DNA of 64,000 nucleotides from G963669295 sp963669295 (GCA_963669295.1 OY769938.1:3224001-3288000), one strand, 5' to 3'. Shown: positions 42,610-50,680, counted from the first letter of the stretch. Notes: generated by a model from the letters alone, not told the origin. Translations and numbers: made by a program.

Positions 42610-43611
42610 TCAGCAGAAACAAAAGAAATCACGTCCTTGTGTTAAGCCCCACTGGCTCAATTGCACTTTGATGGTATATTGATCTTCGGGATTAGCTACC
42701 GTTACGATTACCTGTGGTTGTTGAAGCGAAGGGATGACCTCTGGGGCTTGCATGAGTTGGTGGTGGATGTGCTTGCCAATCTTATTGACGTTGTTACACA
42801 CCCAGGTAAAAGGAATTTGCTTTTCTACCAGTTTTGCAGCAAGTTGCTTCCCTTTTTTGCCTGCTCCCCATATTGCCAACGGACGTTCCGAAACACGATC
42901 GAGTTGAAGCCAGTACTTCAACTTTAAATCAAGGAAGTATTGGTTTTGGTAGTGCTCGCTGGTGCGTGAAGTGCGCCAATCGTAATCGCGCCAACGATGA
43001 AGGATTGGAACATCTGATACCACGGTTAATCGATGCTCATAGAAGCGAAAACATAAATCGTAATCTTCTGGGTAAATGTTGGGCGAAAAACCTTTGCAAC
43101 GTTCAAAATCGCTGCGGTACACCATCCAGCATGGAGAGGGAATCACACATTCTTTGTAGAGCTCTACGAAATTGCTGCCCGTTGCAGTTAAAGTGTTCAG
43201 CCATTGTTGGTAGTTGAAGTACCCTTCGCCCAGCGTTTCAGCCGAAAAGTATTGTACCTGTCCTACAGCCAGGTGCCCTTTGCCATGTTGTATCAATAAC
43301 GACTTAAGCACTGCCAGCTTTTCTGGTAGCATAACATCGTCTGAATCCATGCGGGTAATGAAGTTGCCCCGGCAAGCGCTATATCCTGTTTGTAAGGCTG
43401 CTATAATGCCGTGTCCCTCGTTGTTGATCACCGTTATACGAGGATCGTTATAAGATTGTAGTATGACCAACGAGGCATCGGTAGAATGATCATTCACGGC
43501 AATAAGTTCCCAGCATTGTTCGGTTTGTTGTACGATGGAATTCAAGCACTCATCCAGGAAAGGTGCTGTATTTTTTACTGGCATTATAATGCTGATGAGA
43601 TCAGGCTCCAT
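42610..43611 (-). CDS. Family 2 glycosyltransferase
   Basis: A 333-residue GT-A enzyme: LISIIMPVKNTAPFLDECLNS at 5-25, WELIAVNDHSTDASLVIL, the nucleotide/metal DxD as ITRMDSDDVMLPEKL near 90, and an acceptor-side EDYDLCFRFYE motif. A C-terminal extension with a small Rossmann-like segment (PLAIWGAGKKGKQLAAKLVEK) is unusual for a plain GT2 and suggests a sugar-modifying or NAD-binding tail. It lies 17 bp after an MFS gene on the same strand, so a shared transcript is likely. Confidence 0.87.
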   Translation of the reverse strand: MEPDLISIIMPVKNTAPFLDECLNSIVQQTEQCWELIAVNDHSTDASLVILQSYNDPRITVINNEGHGIIAALQTGYSACRGNFITRMDSDDVMLPEKLAVLKSLLIQHGKGHLAVGQVQYFSAETLGEGYFNYQQWLNTLTATGSNFVELYKECVIPSPCWMVYRSDFERCKGFSPNIYPEDYDLCFRFYEHRLTVVSDVPILHRWRDYDWRTSRTSEHYQNQYFLDLKLKYWLQLDRVSERPLAIWGAGKKGKQLAAKLVEKQIPFTWVCNNVNKIGKHIHHQLMQAPEVIPSLQQPQVIVTVANPEDQYTIKVQLSQWGLTQGRDFFCFC

Positions 43612-43628
43612 GCATCGAAAATAGGCAT

Positions 43629-44789
43629 TTAATTTTTCCGATGCGAGAGCAGAAGGTATACCAGTGCTGCTGCCGAAAATATGGCACCCATGCTAAAGGT
43701 AATAGGAAACATGGAAGCATCGTTGTCGTACACCATTCCTGAAATGAATGACCCTAAAATAATGCCCAGCTCCAGGGCAATGAACATGGTCGACATTCCT
43801 CTGCCACGGTGTGCTTCATCACTTAAATCGGCCGTCCACGCAAACAAGGTGGGGGAGTTGATGCCTGTAGAAATGCCATAAATGCCAGCGGCTACCAACA
43901 AAAAGGTAGTGCTATCAGAAAACCCTATCAACAACATGCTTACCGTAAGTACAGCGGTACCTACTTTCATGGCTGCTGCCCGGCCGTACTTGTCGGAGGC
44001 TTTGCCAGCTACAAACCTGGTGAGTACAGAAGTAAGCAGGAAGGCGGTAAAAACAATGCCTTTGTTTTCAAACCCCAGGTGTTTACTTAAATCGGGCAGT
44101 ACGGTAACCACAATACCAAACGAAAAGGTGGTGAGTGCCATCACAATAGAAGGATGCATCACCCGTGGTTCATACACATCGTTTACAGATGGTTTAAACA
44201 AAGAAGCTTTGAACTTCACCCTATTTTCTAGCGATTCTTTCATGCCAATAACCACCAGAGCCGACAACAACGCTACTGCCGAGGAGCAGTAAAACATCAC
44301 ATCGAGCGAATAAGCGTTGGCAATGGCACTACCAATGGGTGGTCCCATGGCCATACCAGCACTGCCTGCCATTCCCAGCACTCCCATGGCTTCTCCTCTG
44401 CGGTGGGGTACCACAATATCGGCAAGGTAGGTGGTGGTTCCTGTAGGCTTAAACCCAGTGGAGAACCCGTGCACAAAGCGCAGTAATAAAAATCCCCAAA
44501 CAGTACCCACCATGGGGTAGAGAAAACCGCACACTACACACACCAATGTGCCAATAATCATTACCGGTATGCGGCCTACGGTATCGGTAAGCTTACCACT
44601 AAAAGGACGCGATAATAGCGCCATGGTGGCAAACAAGGAAATGATCAACCCTTTGTAATCCTCTCCACCCAATTGGGTAAGGTAGTCTGGCAATTCGGGC
44701 ACAATCATATTGAAGCTGCCCATGAACAGCACGGAACTTAAACAAAGCAGAAGAAACTGGGGGGTATAAACTTTATCGGTATTCGACAT
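43629..44789 (-). CDS. MFS transporter
   Basis: A 386-residue 12-helix major facilitator protein: GSFNMIVPELPDYL, the loop 2-3 motif GKLTDTVGRIPVMI, GFSTGFKPTGTTTYLADIVV and the repeated GKASDKYGRAAAMKVG in the second half. It fits the drug or sugar efflux branch. Substrate unknown. It precedes the glycosyltransferase gene, and export of a related glycan precursor is only speculative. Confidence 0.85.
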   Translation of the reverse strand: MSNTDKVYTPQFLLLCLSSVLFMGSFNMIVPELPDYLTQLGGEDYKGLIISLFATMALLSRPFSGKLTDTVGRIPVMIIGTLVCVVCGFLYPMVGTVWGFLLLRFVHGFSTGFKPTGTTTYLADIVVPHRRGEAMGVLGMAGSAGMAMGPPIGSAIANAYSLDVMFYCSSAVALLSALVVIGMKESLENRVKFKASLFKPSVNDVYEPRVMHPSIVMALTTFSFGIVVTVLPDLSKHLGFENKGIVFTAFLLTSVLTRFVAGKASDKYGRAAAMKVGTAVLTVSMLLIGFSDSTTFLLVAAGIYGISTGINSPTLFAWTADLSDEAHRGRGMSTMFIALELGIILGSFISGMVYDNDASMFPITFSMGAIFSAAALVYLLLSHRKN

Positions 44790-44961
44790 TGTTGGTGCAA
44801 AGGAACGACTAATTGTTTGAAATGCCTATTGCTAAAAAAACTATTCGAAAGTGTTTGCCCTGCTCAATGCCAAACTGTGGAGCGAAGTTTGCACAACAAA
44901 TCATTGGGAATTAAGTTTTTATTCGCAAAGTGTATATCATTTATTCCGATATTTGTTTAGC

Positions 44962-45375
44962 ATGAACAACCGAGAATATCCACCTAAAATATTAATCGCC
45001 TGGGGCGAAGCCATCAGTGGTAACAAAAAAATCAGGGATTGGCTCATTCAAAATGGCTATAAAGAATTGGGGATATTTGTATATGCCTTACACAATAAAA
45101 ACGATGCCAGACAATGGCTGCTCGACAATGGCTTTCCTCACTTAATGGCACTTATCAACGGTGCCGAAGGCAATGACCAGGCCATTTCATGGTTGCAGCA
45201 ATATGGGTATGATACTCTGGCCAAAATGGCCATGACAGGCGATGGAAGTGAAGAGGCCTACAACTGGCTGAAAGAAAACGACAAGATTTTTGCGGTGATC
45301 GCACATAAAATATACATCGTTAAAGATTGGATTGATCGTGACAATAACGACATACACAAGATAAGTCCTGAATAA
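44962..45375 (+). CDS. Small helical-repeat protein, unknown function
   Basis: A 137-residue protein from the ATG at 44962 (MNNREYPP); a longer frame from 44851 adds a non-signal segment. It has about four tandem 33-to-36-residue helical repeats with the shared core (A/N)xxWLxxxGYxxL: KIRDWLIQNGYKELGIF, ARQWLLDNGFPHLMALI, AISWLQQYGYDTLAKMA, AYNWLKENDKIFAVIA. The pattern reads like an ankyrin- or HEAT-like solenoid. No signal peptide is visible. Function unknown; a protein-binding role is inferred. Confidence 0.65.
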   Translation: MNNREYPPKILIAWGEAISGNKKIRDWLIQNGYKELGIFVYALHNKNDARQWLLDNGFPHLMALINGAEGNDQAISWLQQYGYDTLAKMAMTGDGSEEAYNWLKENDKIFAVIAHKIYIVKDWIDRDNNDIHKISPE

Positions 45376-45390
45376 CCTAACCCCATTAAC

Positions 45391-46083
45391 ATGAAAAAAA
45401 CAGGAATTTTTATAGCCCTTATCATGCTGTTTACTACAGCGAGTTGGGCACAAAGTTGTGAGCCTTATTTCCCAATGAATGAAGGCACCGAATTTGAAAT
45501 TACCAATTACGACGCCAAAGGCAAAACCACTGGTAAAAGTAAACACCTGGTAGAAAAGGTAAATGGCAGTGGCGATAACATCAGCGCGGAGGTGAAGGTA
45601 ATTACTTACGACAAGAAGGATAAAGAAGTAGCCACCAATACCCTGGTAATGGAATGCAAGAATGGAGTGTTTATGGTAGACATGAATACCTACATCAACC
45701 AGGAATCGATGAAGGCATACGAAAACATGGAGATGACTGTGGATGCTTCTAACCTTGAACTGCCATCGGGAATGAGTGCCGGGCAAAAGCTGAAAGATGC
45801 CAAAATAAAGATATCTATGGGAGCAGCGGGTGGCATGACCTTCATGAACATGTTTGTCAACATCAGTAACCGAAAGGTAGAAGCTGTAGAAGACATCACC
45901 ACTTCGGCAGGTACTTTTAACTGCATAAAAATTACCCAGGATGTAGAGGCGAAAGTAGGCATTAAGGTAACGAGTAAAGTGACCGAATGGTACGCCAAAG
46001 ATGTTGGGATGGTTCGCTCAGAATCTTACAACAAAAAAGGAAAGTTAATGGGCACCAGCGAGTTGACTTCCCTTAAGAAATAG
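45391..46083 (+). CDS. Secreted DUF3108-like (TapB-type) protein
   Basis: A 230-residue protein with signal peptide (ends ASWAQ, residue 21). It has the DUF3108-like features: CEPYFPMNEGTEFEITNYDAKGK, LVEKVNGSGDNISAEVKV, AGTFNCIKITQDVEAK and TEWYAKDVGMVRSESYNKKG. Such proteins belong to the periplasmic/outer-membrane group of beta sheet proteins of unknown role. It lies 15 bp after the helical-repeat gene and is followed by a UUCG-loop terminator. Confidence 0.75.
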   Translation: MKKTGIFIALIMLFTTASWAQSCEPYFPMNEGTEFEITNYDAKGKTTGKSKHLVEKVNGSGDNISAEVKVITYDKKDKEVATNTLVMECKNGVFMVDMNTYINQESMKAYENMEMTVDASNLELPSGMSAGQKLKDAKIKISMGAAGGMTFMNMFVNISNRKVEAVEDITTSAGTFNCIKITQDVEAKVGIKVTSKVTEWYAKDVGMVRSESYNKKGKLMGTSELTSLKK

Positions 46084-46105
46084 GAAACATTGCTTAGCAA
46101 TGCTG

Positions 46106-46134
46106 ATGCGGCCTTCGGGTCGCATTTTTTTTTT
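46106..46134 (+). terminator. UUCG-tetraloop terminator
   Basis: ATGCGGCC (46106-46113), loop TTCG (46114-46117), GGTCGCAT (46118-46125) with one G-T pair, then a T run to 46134. Confidence 0.9.
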
Positions 46135-46185
46135 GCGTTCATTTTGCGTCTTTTTTTCATTTACTCCGTCTACAAGGGTAAAACA

Positions 46186-46314
46186 ATGTATCATTTAAAC
46201 AACAGTGTTATGAGTACTTCAAACAATACCAATTGCACATGCAACTGCGAGTGCAACTGTAACTGCCAATGCAATTGCACCTGCAAGTGTAATGATGGTC
46301 AGTGCGAATGTTAA
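46186..46314 (+). CDS. Cysteine-rich micro-protein (12 Cys), possible metallothionein-like
   Basis: A 42-residue product from the ATG at 46186 (34 residues if the ATG at 46210 is used). Beyond an Asn/Ser-rich lead (MSTSNNTN) the chain is an almost perfect alternation of Cys with Asn/Thr/Glu/Gln/Lys (CTCNCECNCNCQCNCTCKC then NDGQCEC), 12 Cys in the last 26 residues. Such a C-x-C ladder fits a metal- or thiol-binding mini-protein. It lies 65 bp ahead of sigZ and 51 bp after the terminator. I know no family match; the function is unknown. Confidence 0.6.
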   Translation: MYHLNNSVMSTSNNTNCTCNCECNCNCQCNCTCKCNDGQCEC

Positions 46315-46320
46315 ACGAAT

Positions 46321-46367
46321 AACCGTGCCCCAACAAATAACCGTAACTTTGTAGGGGTACGGTTTTT
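46321..46367 (+). other. Inverted repeat with T run between the Cys-rich gene and sigZ
   Basis: AACCGTGCCCC (46321-46331) pairs with GGGGTACGGTT (46354-46364), one G-T pair, followed by TTTT. It could end the micro-protein transcript, or be a DNA/RNA element of the sigZ promoter, since the -7 box lies in its loop. Confidence 0.55.
46344..46351 (+). promoter_or_regulatory. -7 box (TAACTTTG) of sigZ
   Basis: TAACTTTG fits TAnnTTTG and lies 28 bases before the ATG at 46380, within the loop of the hairpin above. No convincing -33 TTG was found. Confidence 0.5.
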
Positions 46368-46379
46368 AACCATTAGCGT

Positions 46380-46925
46380 ATGGAGAATACATTATCGGTT
46401 TGGAACAGGTTTTCGGAACACCTCAAAGCATTCATTGCCCGTAGAGTAGGGCAGAGTAGCGATGTAGACGATTTGTTGCAAGAGGTGTTTTTGAAAATTC
46501 ATTTGAAGCTAACATCGCTGAAAGATGAACGAAAGCTGCAATCGTGGGTATTTCAAATAGCACGTAATGTGTTGAACGACTATTACCGCAGCAGTACCAA
46601 CAGCACAAAAGAAAGAGAGGCGGCAGGTTGGTGGAATTCGGAAGCGGGCAACTCTTTTGAAGAACTGCAAGGGTGCTTGCTGCCCTTTATCGAGCAATTG
46701 CCTCCTAAGTATAAAGAAGCACTAACGTTAAGCGAATTGCAAGGGCTGAAGCAAACGGAAGTAGCGACCATGCTGGGCATCTCTTATTCAGGAGCCAAAT
46801 CACGCATACAACGAGGCAGGGAATTACTGAAGCAAAAATTCATGGATTGTTGTCACTTTACCCTCGACGATGAGGGTAGGTTGGTAGGTGATTTTCGATC
46901 GCGAAGCAAGTGTTCTTCTTGTTGA
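46380..46925 (+). CDS. sigZ: SigZ-type ECF sigma factor with cysteine tail
   Basis: A 181-residue sigma factor. Region 2 (FSEHLKAFIARRVGQSSDVDD, LLQEVFLKIHLKL, QIARNVLNDYYR) and region 4 (QLPPKYKEALTLSELQG, KQTEVATMLGISYSGAKSR) are both complete. The C-terminal tail adds four Cys (Cys157, Cys158, Cys178, Cys181; CCHFTLDD and KCSSC), a feature seen in SigZ-type sigmas and suggestive of metal binding or redox control. No anti-sigma gene is adjacent. Its regulation may depend on the Cys tail, and the upstream Cys-rich micro-protein is a candidate partner. Confidence 0.87.
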   Translation: MENTLSVWNRFSEHLKAFIARRVGQSSDVDDLLQEVFLKIHLKLTSLKDERKLQSWVFQIARNVLNDYYRSSTNSTKEREAAGWWNSEAGNSFEELQGCLLPFIEQLPPKYKEALTLSELQGLKQTEVATMLGISYSGAKSRIQRGRELLKQKFMDCCHFTLDDEGRLVGDFRSRSKCSSC

Positions 46926-46980
46926 AAACCTTCTGATATCTTTTTGAGAATCACCACATTCGATGTTTTTTATCGTTTAA

Positions 46981-47041
46981 TTTTGTAATGCGTTCCTCTA
47001 TGGAACGTGTCGCGGAAGGAACCAATAGTAGCATTACAAAA
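46981..47041. promoter_or_regulatory. Nested inverted repeats upstream of the sigma-region-2 paralogue
   Basis: Perfect 11-bp arms TTTTGTAATGC (46981-46991) and GCATTACAAAA (47031-47041) enclose an inner hairpin CGTTCC/GGAACG (46991-46996 with 47002-47007). The GTTCC can alternatively pair with a second GGAAC at 47018-47022. The element ends 11 bases before the ATG at 47053. A -7-like TAATTTTG (46978-46985) overlaps the left arm. It may be a DNA operator or a switching RNA. Confidence 0.65.
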
Positions 47042-47052
47042 AGACGTTTATC

Positions 47053-47484
47053 ATGACGAGCCCCAATTCGTTCAATCGTTTTTTGAGCAATGTCCGTTAT
47101 TATATCTACGAACGGATGCAAGAAGAACGTGCCGCTGAAGAAGTGATCAACGAGTTCTACCTCCGCATTCACCTCGAACTTCCTGCTTTAAAGCAAACGC
47201 AAAAGCTAGAAAACTGGCTGGTTCAACTGCTCAATGGCATTGCTGTTGAGTACCATCAACAAAACAACCAACAGTACAATGTAACTGATTGCCCTGAGTT
47301 GGGTAATGAGGCAGTAGTGGCTATACGCAATTGTATGATACCGTTGGTAGAAGAAGTGGGCAATACCAATGAAGAGGAACTCCAGGCGCTTTTTAAGCAG
47401 TACTGTACCCAAAACTCCGATGCTTGCGGAAAACCATACCATACAGGAAACTGGATGAGTGATGTTGAGCGTTGGTTGGAATAA
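47053..47484 (+). CDS. Sigma-region-2-like protein lacking region 4
   Basis: A 143-residue protein related to the SigZ-type sigma just upstream. Aligned without gaps from NRF, 18 of 62 residues of region 2 are identical (NRF..., LRIHLELPALK, QKLENWLVQ). The DNA-binding region 4 is absent. After the shared IRNCMIPLVEEV (compare QGCLLPFIEQL in SigZ) the chain diverges to a Cys-containing acidic tail (QYCTQNSDACGKP). It could compete for core RNA polymerase or act as an antagonist; this is inference. The gene is intact, with no in-frame stop. Confidence 0.7.
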   Translation: MTSPNSFNRFLSNVRYYIYERMQEERAAEEVINEFYLRIHLELPALKQTQKLENWLVQLLNGIAVEYHQQNNQQYNVTDCPELGNEAVVAIRNCMIPLVEEVGNTNEEELQALFKQYCTQNSDACGKPYHTGNWMSDVERWLE

Positions 47485-47506
47485 GCTGGGCGAAGTCCTA
47501 CCTTTG
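47476..47506 (+). promoter_or_regulatory. Bacteroidota promoter (TTG N20 TAccTTTG)
   Basis: A -33 TTG (47476-47478) and a -7 TACCTTTG (47499-47506) with 20 bases between them. The ATG at 47513 is six bases downstream, implying a leaderless or near-leaderless transcript. The -33 element lies within the end of the sigma-like gene. Confidence 0.65.
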
Positions 47507-47512
47507 TAAACG

Positions 47513-48430
47513 ATGCGCTGGCTAAGTTTTATATTGCTGTTATGTTGCTTTGCTGCTTGTGAGGTAGATCCTAAGGTATTGGAAGAATGCCGCCCCGACT
47601 TTACCCCTTATGTTTCATCAACTTCAGAAGCATTGCATGTGATGGCTTTGGGCGATGCTGGTACAGGCACAGCAGGTCAGCAAGAGGTGGCCGATGCCAT
47701 GGGCGATTACGCCAAAAACAACCCAGTTGATTTTGTGCTGTACCTGGGCGATAACTTTTATGAAGATGGAGTAAGCTCTACTTCCGATCCGTTGTGGCAA
47801 ACACACTTCGAAGAGGTATATAACCCCACTACCTTAAACATGAATTTTTATGCGGTATTGGGAAACCACGACCACCATGGCAATGCACAGGCGCAAGTAG
47901 ATTATACTCCATTAAGCCCCCGATGGGAAATGCCCGGTCGTTATTATACCTATGCGCGTACGCTGCTTGATAGTACTACCATTCGTTTTATAGGCATCGA
48001 TACCGAATCCATTGTTTGGGGTCACGCCAATAAGCCAGCGCAATTAACCTGGTTGGAGGCGGTGCTCGATACGTGTACTGCCGATTGGAAAGTGGTGTTT
48101 GGACATCACCCTATATACAGCAATGGGTGGCACGGCAACAACCAAACTATGATTACAGAAGTGGAGCCGTTGCTTACCGACCATGAGGTGGATGTTTATT
48201 TGTCAGGGCACGACCACGATTTACAGGTGCTCAAACCGGTGAATACAACACATTTTGTGGTGAGTGGCTCGGGTGCACGACCCCGCCAAACCGATTGCGA
48301 TATCAACACGACTTATGCCGCTGGAGAATTGGGTTTTGTGATGTTGCACCTTTCCAAACAACAATTGGTATGTACAGTGCATCTTACCGATGGCACCATC
48401 GACTACTCTACCGTGCTTAAAACGCACTAG
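47513..48430 (+). CDS. Purple-acid-phosphatase-like metallophosphoesterase lipoprotein
   Basis: A 305-residue lipoprotein (LLCCFAACEV). The five metallophosphoesterase motifs are visible in order: MALGDAGTG, YLGDNFYEDG, AVLGNHDHHG, VVFGHHPIYSNG and LSGHDHDLQ. The GDNFY and GNHDHHG spacing is typical of ACP5-like (tartrate-resistant) purple acid phosphatases, so a dinuclear metal centre is likely. It would hydrolyse phosphate esters outside the inner membrane. Its end overlaps the convergent DsbA-like gene by 4 bp. Confidence 0.88.
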   Translation: MRWLSFILLLCCFAACEVDPKVLEECRPDFTPYVSSTSEALHVMALGDAGTGTAGQQEVADAMGDYAKNNPVDFVLYLGDNFYEDGVSSTSDPLWQTHFEEVYNPTTLNMNFYAVLGNHDHHGNAQAQVDYTPLSPRWEMPGRYYTYARTLLDSTTIRFIGIDTESIVWGHANKPAQLTWLEAVLDTCTADWKVVFGHHPIYSNGWHGNNQTMITEVEPLLTDHEVDVYLSGHDHDLQVLKPVNTTHFVVSGSGARPRQTDCDINTTYAAGELGFVMLHLSKQQLVCTVHLTDGTIDYSTVLKTH

Positions 48431-49077
48431 GCATCTGAAGCTTGCTCTTCTTCTTTTAGCATTTCAATGAGTTTTTGAAATGTTTCGTCCATAAACTCAA
48501 ACGACTGATACCCGTAAGCGATGTCGTAAAGCTTAGCTTCTTTAACGCCCATTACATAAGGAAAGCCAGGAACTTGCATGATGTTTTTCATGACGAAGTC
48601 GTTGTTCGTCTTTTCTTTCATAGCATCATGCTCAAAGTATTGAACAAACTGTGTTTCATCTACCCCCAGCCCTTCTAGCAAGGGAAGAAAGGTATTGACA
48701 TCGTTCATGTCTTTGTTGTCTACATAAAAGGCATGATGGATGCGTTGTAATAGTTCAAATTCACTTCCTGGAGTCAATTCGCGTGCGGTAACAATAGCCC
48801 TCGATGGCGGTTCGGTATCGTACACCATATCAGCAGTAAGTCCTTCGAAAGTGAAAGGCCTACCGGTACGTTCGTTAACCGCTTCCCAATGATGAAGGAT
48901 TTCTTTTTGTAACGCTTCTCCCAGGGGTTCGGTGGTGCCTGGCCGTAGGCCGCCCATCAACAGCTTGAAATTGAATTGATCGCTGTACTTTTCTCTGATT
49001 TGAGTGATGACTGGCGAAAAGCCGTAACACCACGAGCACATCGGATCAGAAATATACATAATGTCCATACCACACAA
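48427..49077 (-). CDS. DsbA-family (FrnE-like) thioredoxin-fold protein
   Basis: A 216-residue cytoplasmic-type DsbA-family protein: MYISDPMCSWCYGFSPVI with the CxxC at Cys14-Ser-Trp-Cys17, KLLMGGLRPG after it, and the helical insertion GLGVDETQFVQYF. The cis-Pro motif is near VPGFPYVMGV. The internal ATG (MDIMYISD, 49068) is also a possible start. No signal peptide is seen, as in FrnE-like oxidoreductases. The role may be thiol-disulfide exchange or detoxification. Confidence 0.82.
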   Translation of the reverse strand: MCGMDIMYISDPMCSWCYGFSPVITQIREKYSDQFNFKLLMGGLRPGTTEPLGEALQKEILHHWEAVNERTGRPFTFEGLTADMVYDTEPPSRAIVTARELTPGSEFELLQRIHHAFYVDNKDMNDVNTFLPLLEGLGVDETQFVQYFEHDAMKEKTNNDFVMKNIMQVPGFPYVMGVKEAKLYDIAYGYQSFEFMDETFQKLIEMLKEEEQASDA

Positions 49078-49130
49078 ATTATTTGCCCTAAAAGTACGGA
49101 TTATCTGTATTAGTGACTTTATTTATTTTG

Positions 49131-49970
49131 TTAGGGGCTACCTTGTGCAACAATGTATCTGCTGGGGTCTACCCGGGTGAAATTACCGGTACAGTAAAAC
49201 AGTACTGATTGCACTTCACTTTCCTCTTCTTCTTCCAGCTCTTTGGCAAGACAGGGCACGGTACGCTTAATTTTTTGAAAGAGTTTTGGGTTGTGTTTCT
49301 TAAGGTTATCTGCAGTAAGAAAATCGGAGCTATACTGCTTTAAGGAGCAACCAAAAGCGTTGAAGCTATAACTTTTCGACCGCATGATGCGATCATGCCC
49401 CGGCGAATTTTTCCATTGCTCAATGGCTTGCTGTGCTGCTTCTCTATAGGTGGTTCGGCCTAAAGCAATGTGGGTATACAAACAAATTTCAGCAGCTTGT
49501 TGGTATACTTTTTTGTAGTGCTTTTGCTCGTTTTCTTTTCCCGGAATGTCTTTTGTTTCTCCATGCTCCAAATCGTCTATGTATGCTTGATAGTAGCTAT
49601 GATGACTTGATGCTTTATGCGTGGTTTCGTTCCATGTAGTAACAGGAATGCGCAACGATTTACGGTACTTGTTGCACTCTTCCCACACCAACTTATCTAA
49701 CAACTCGTAATTGAGGTTTTCTTTGGTAATTACATCCGTTGCGCGTTGAGCTTTGCGTTTGGTGCCAACAATAAGAATCCGTTGGTTCATCGGAATTTTA
49801 TGCGGCTCATCAATCTTCCCTTTTTTGCCATCTACTTTGTAGCGTACAATGTAGTTGCCATCATTTACAGAAGTGGAGTAGCGGTGTTCGTGTAAGGTAA
49901 CTTGTGCAAAGGCATTCGTAGCAATGGCTATGCCTATCAGTGCTATGCAGTACTTGATTTGTTTTTTCAT
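49131..49970 (-). CDS. CAP-domain (SCP/PR-1-like) secreted protein
   Basis: A 279-residue protein from the ATG at 49970 with signal peptide (ends NAFAQ). The CAP pattern is seen as EECNKYRKSLRI, KASSHHSYYQAYIDDLEHGET, QAAEICLYTHIAL, AIEQWKNSPGHDRIM and SYSFNAFGCSL, with His in SSHHSYY and DLEHGE as the candidate cavity residues. Mature CAP proteins are secreted proteins of diverse roles. The upstream ATG at 49991 adds only seven residues. Confidence 0.82.
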   Translation of the reverse strand: MKKQIKYCIALIGIAIATNAFAQVTLHEHRYSTSVNDGNYIVRYKVDGKKGKIDEPHKIPMNQRILIVGTKRKAQRATDVITKENLNYELLDKLVWEECNKYRKSLRIPVTTWNETTHKASSHHSYYQAYIDDLEHGETKDIPGKENEQKHYKKVYQQAAEICLYTHIALGRTTYREAAQQAIEQWKNSPGHDRIMRSKSYSFNAFGCSLKQYSSDFLTADNLKKHNPKLFQKIKRTVPCLAKELEEEEESEVQSVLFYCTGNFTRVDPSRYIVAQGSP

Positions 49971-50119
49971 GCTTGCAGGTATTGGTTTCAAGTACAGGTA
50001 TTAACATAGGCATTGAGTGTATGGTTGTATAGGTATAACGCAAAATTTTTGAAAAGGAACATGTAGAAAGAAAAACAGTTTGGTTGCACTGAAGTTTTGC
50101 ATCCAATTGCTGCTTGCAG

Positions 50120-50680
50120 TTACTTTCGCTTAGTGCATGATCGTTTCCACAACACTGTGTGTTGGTTTTGATTGGAGGTAAAAGCAACGCTCCACTCGAA
50201 ACCGTTATGGGTAATGTTTTCAAAAACTGTTTCCAGGGTACCTGTGTTGGGTTGTGCATTGGGAGCAGGGGTAAGCACCATTCGATACCCATCTTGTTTC
50301 CCGACCCATTCGGCAGGGGTATTGTTAGGCATCCTAAAAAAGTTGATGCGCCACTCGTCGGTATTTTCATCGTAAATGCGCATGCTGGTGCCAGCAAATT
50401 CGTTGTTCCAAAATTTGTCCTGTATGGCCATGCCGTTAAGAGCGTAAGTACCCGTCCACACCATTTTACCCGTTTTCCATTCGCCTTTTTGTAGCACTTG
50501 CTCTACACAATCGCAGGTGCCCACCAAAAACTCAAACTGCTGCAAAGCTTTTGGTGCTTTGGGATTGGCCTTGCCATAAGGGTTAATGCTGCTGGGCTCG
50601 TACAGGGCCGTTACTTCTTTTTGTTGTGCCATTGCTGTTCCGCCAAGTAGCACTAGCAATAAAAGGGCATAGCGTTTCAT
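50120..50680 (-). CDS. Secreted DUF1579-like protein
   Basis: A 186-residue protein from the ATG at 50680 with signal peptide (ends TAMAQ). The mature part holds the lipocalin-like pattern LQQFEFLVGTCDCVEQVL, WTGTYALNGMAIQDKFWN, MRIYDENTDEWRINFF and EWVGKQDGYRMVL that I associate with DUF1579-type proteins. Function unknown. Choosing this ATG leaves the gene 44 bp beyond the SDR stop codon. Confidence 0.7.
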   Translation of the reverse strand: MKRYALLLLVLLGGTAMAQQKEVTALYEPSSINPYGKANPKAPKALQQFEFLVGTCDCVEQVLQKGEWKTGKMVWTGTYALNGMAIQDKFWNNEFAGTSMRIYDENTDEWRINFFRMPNNTPAEWVGKQDGYRMVLTPAPNAQPNTGTLETVFENITHNGFEWSVAFTSNQNQHTVLWKRSCTKRK

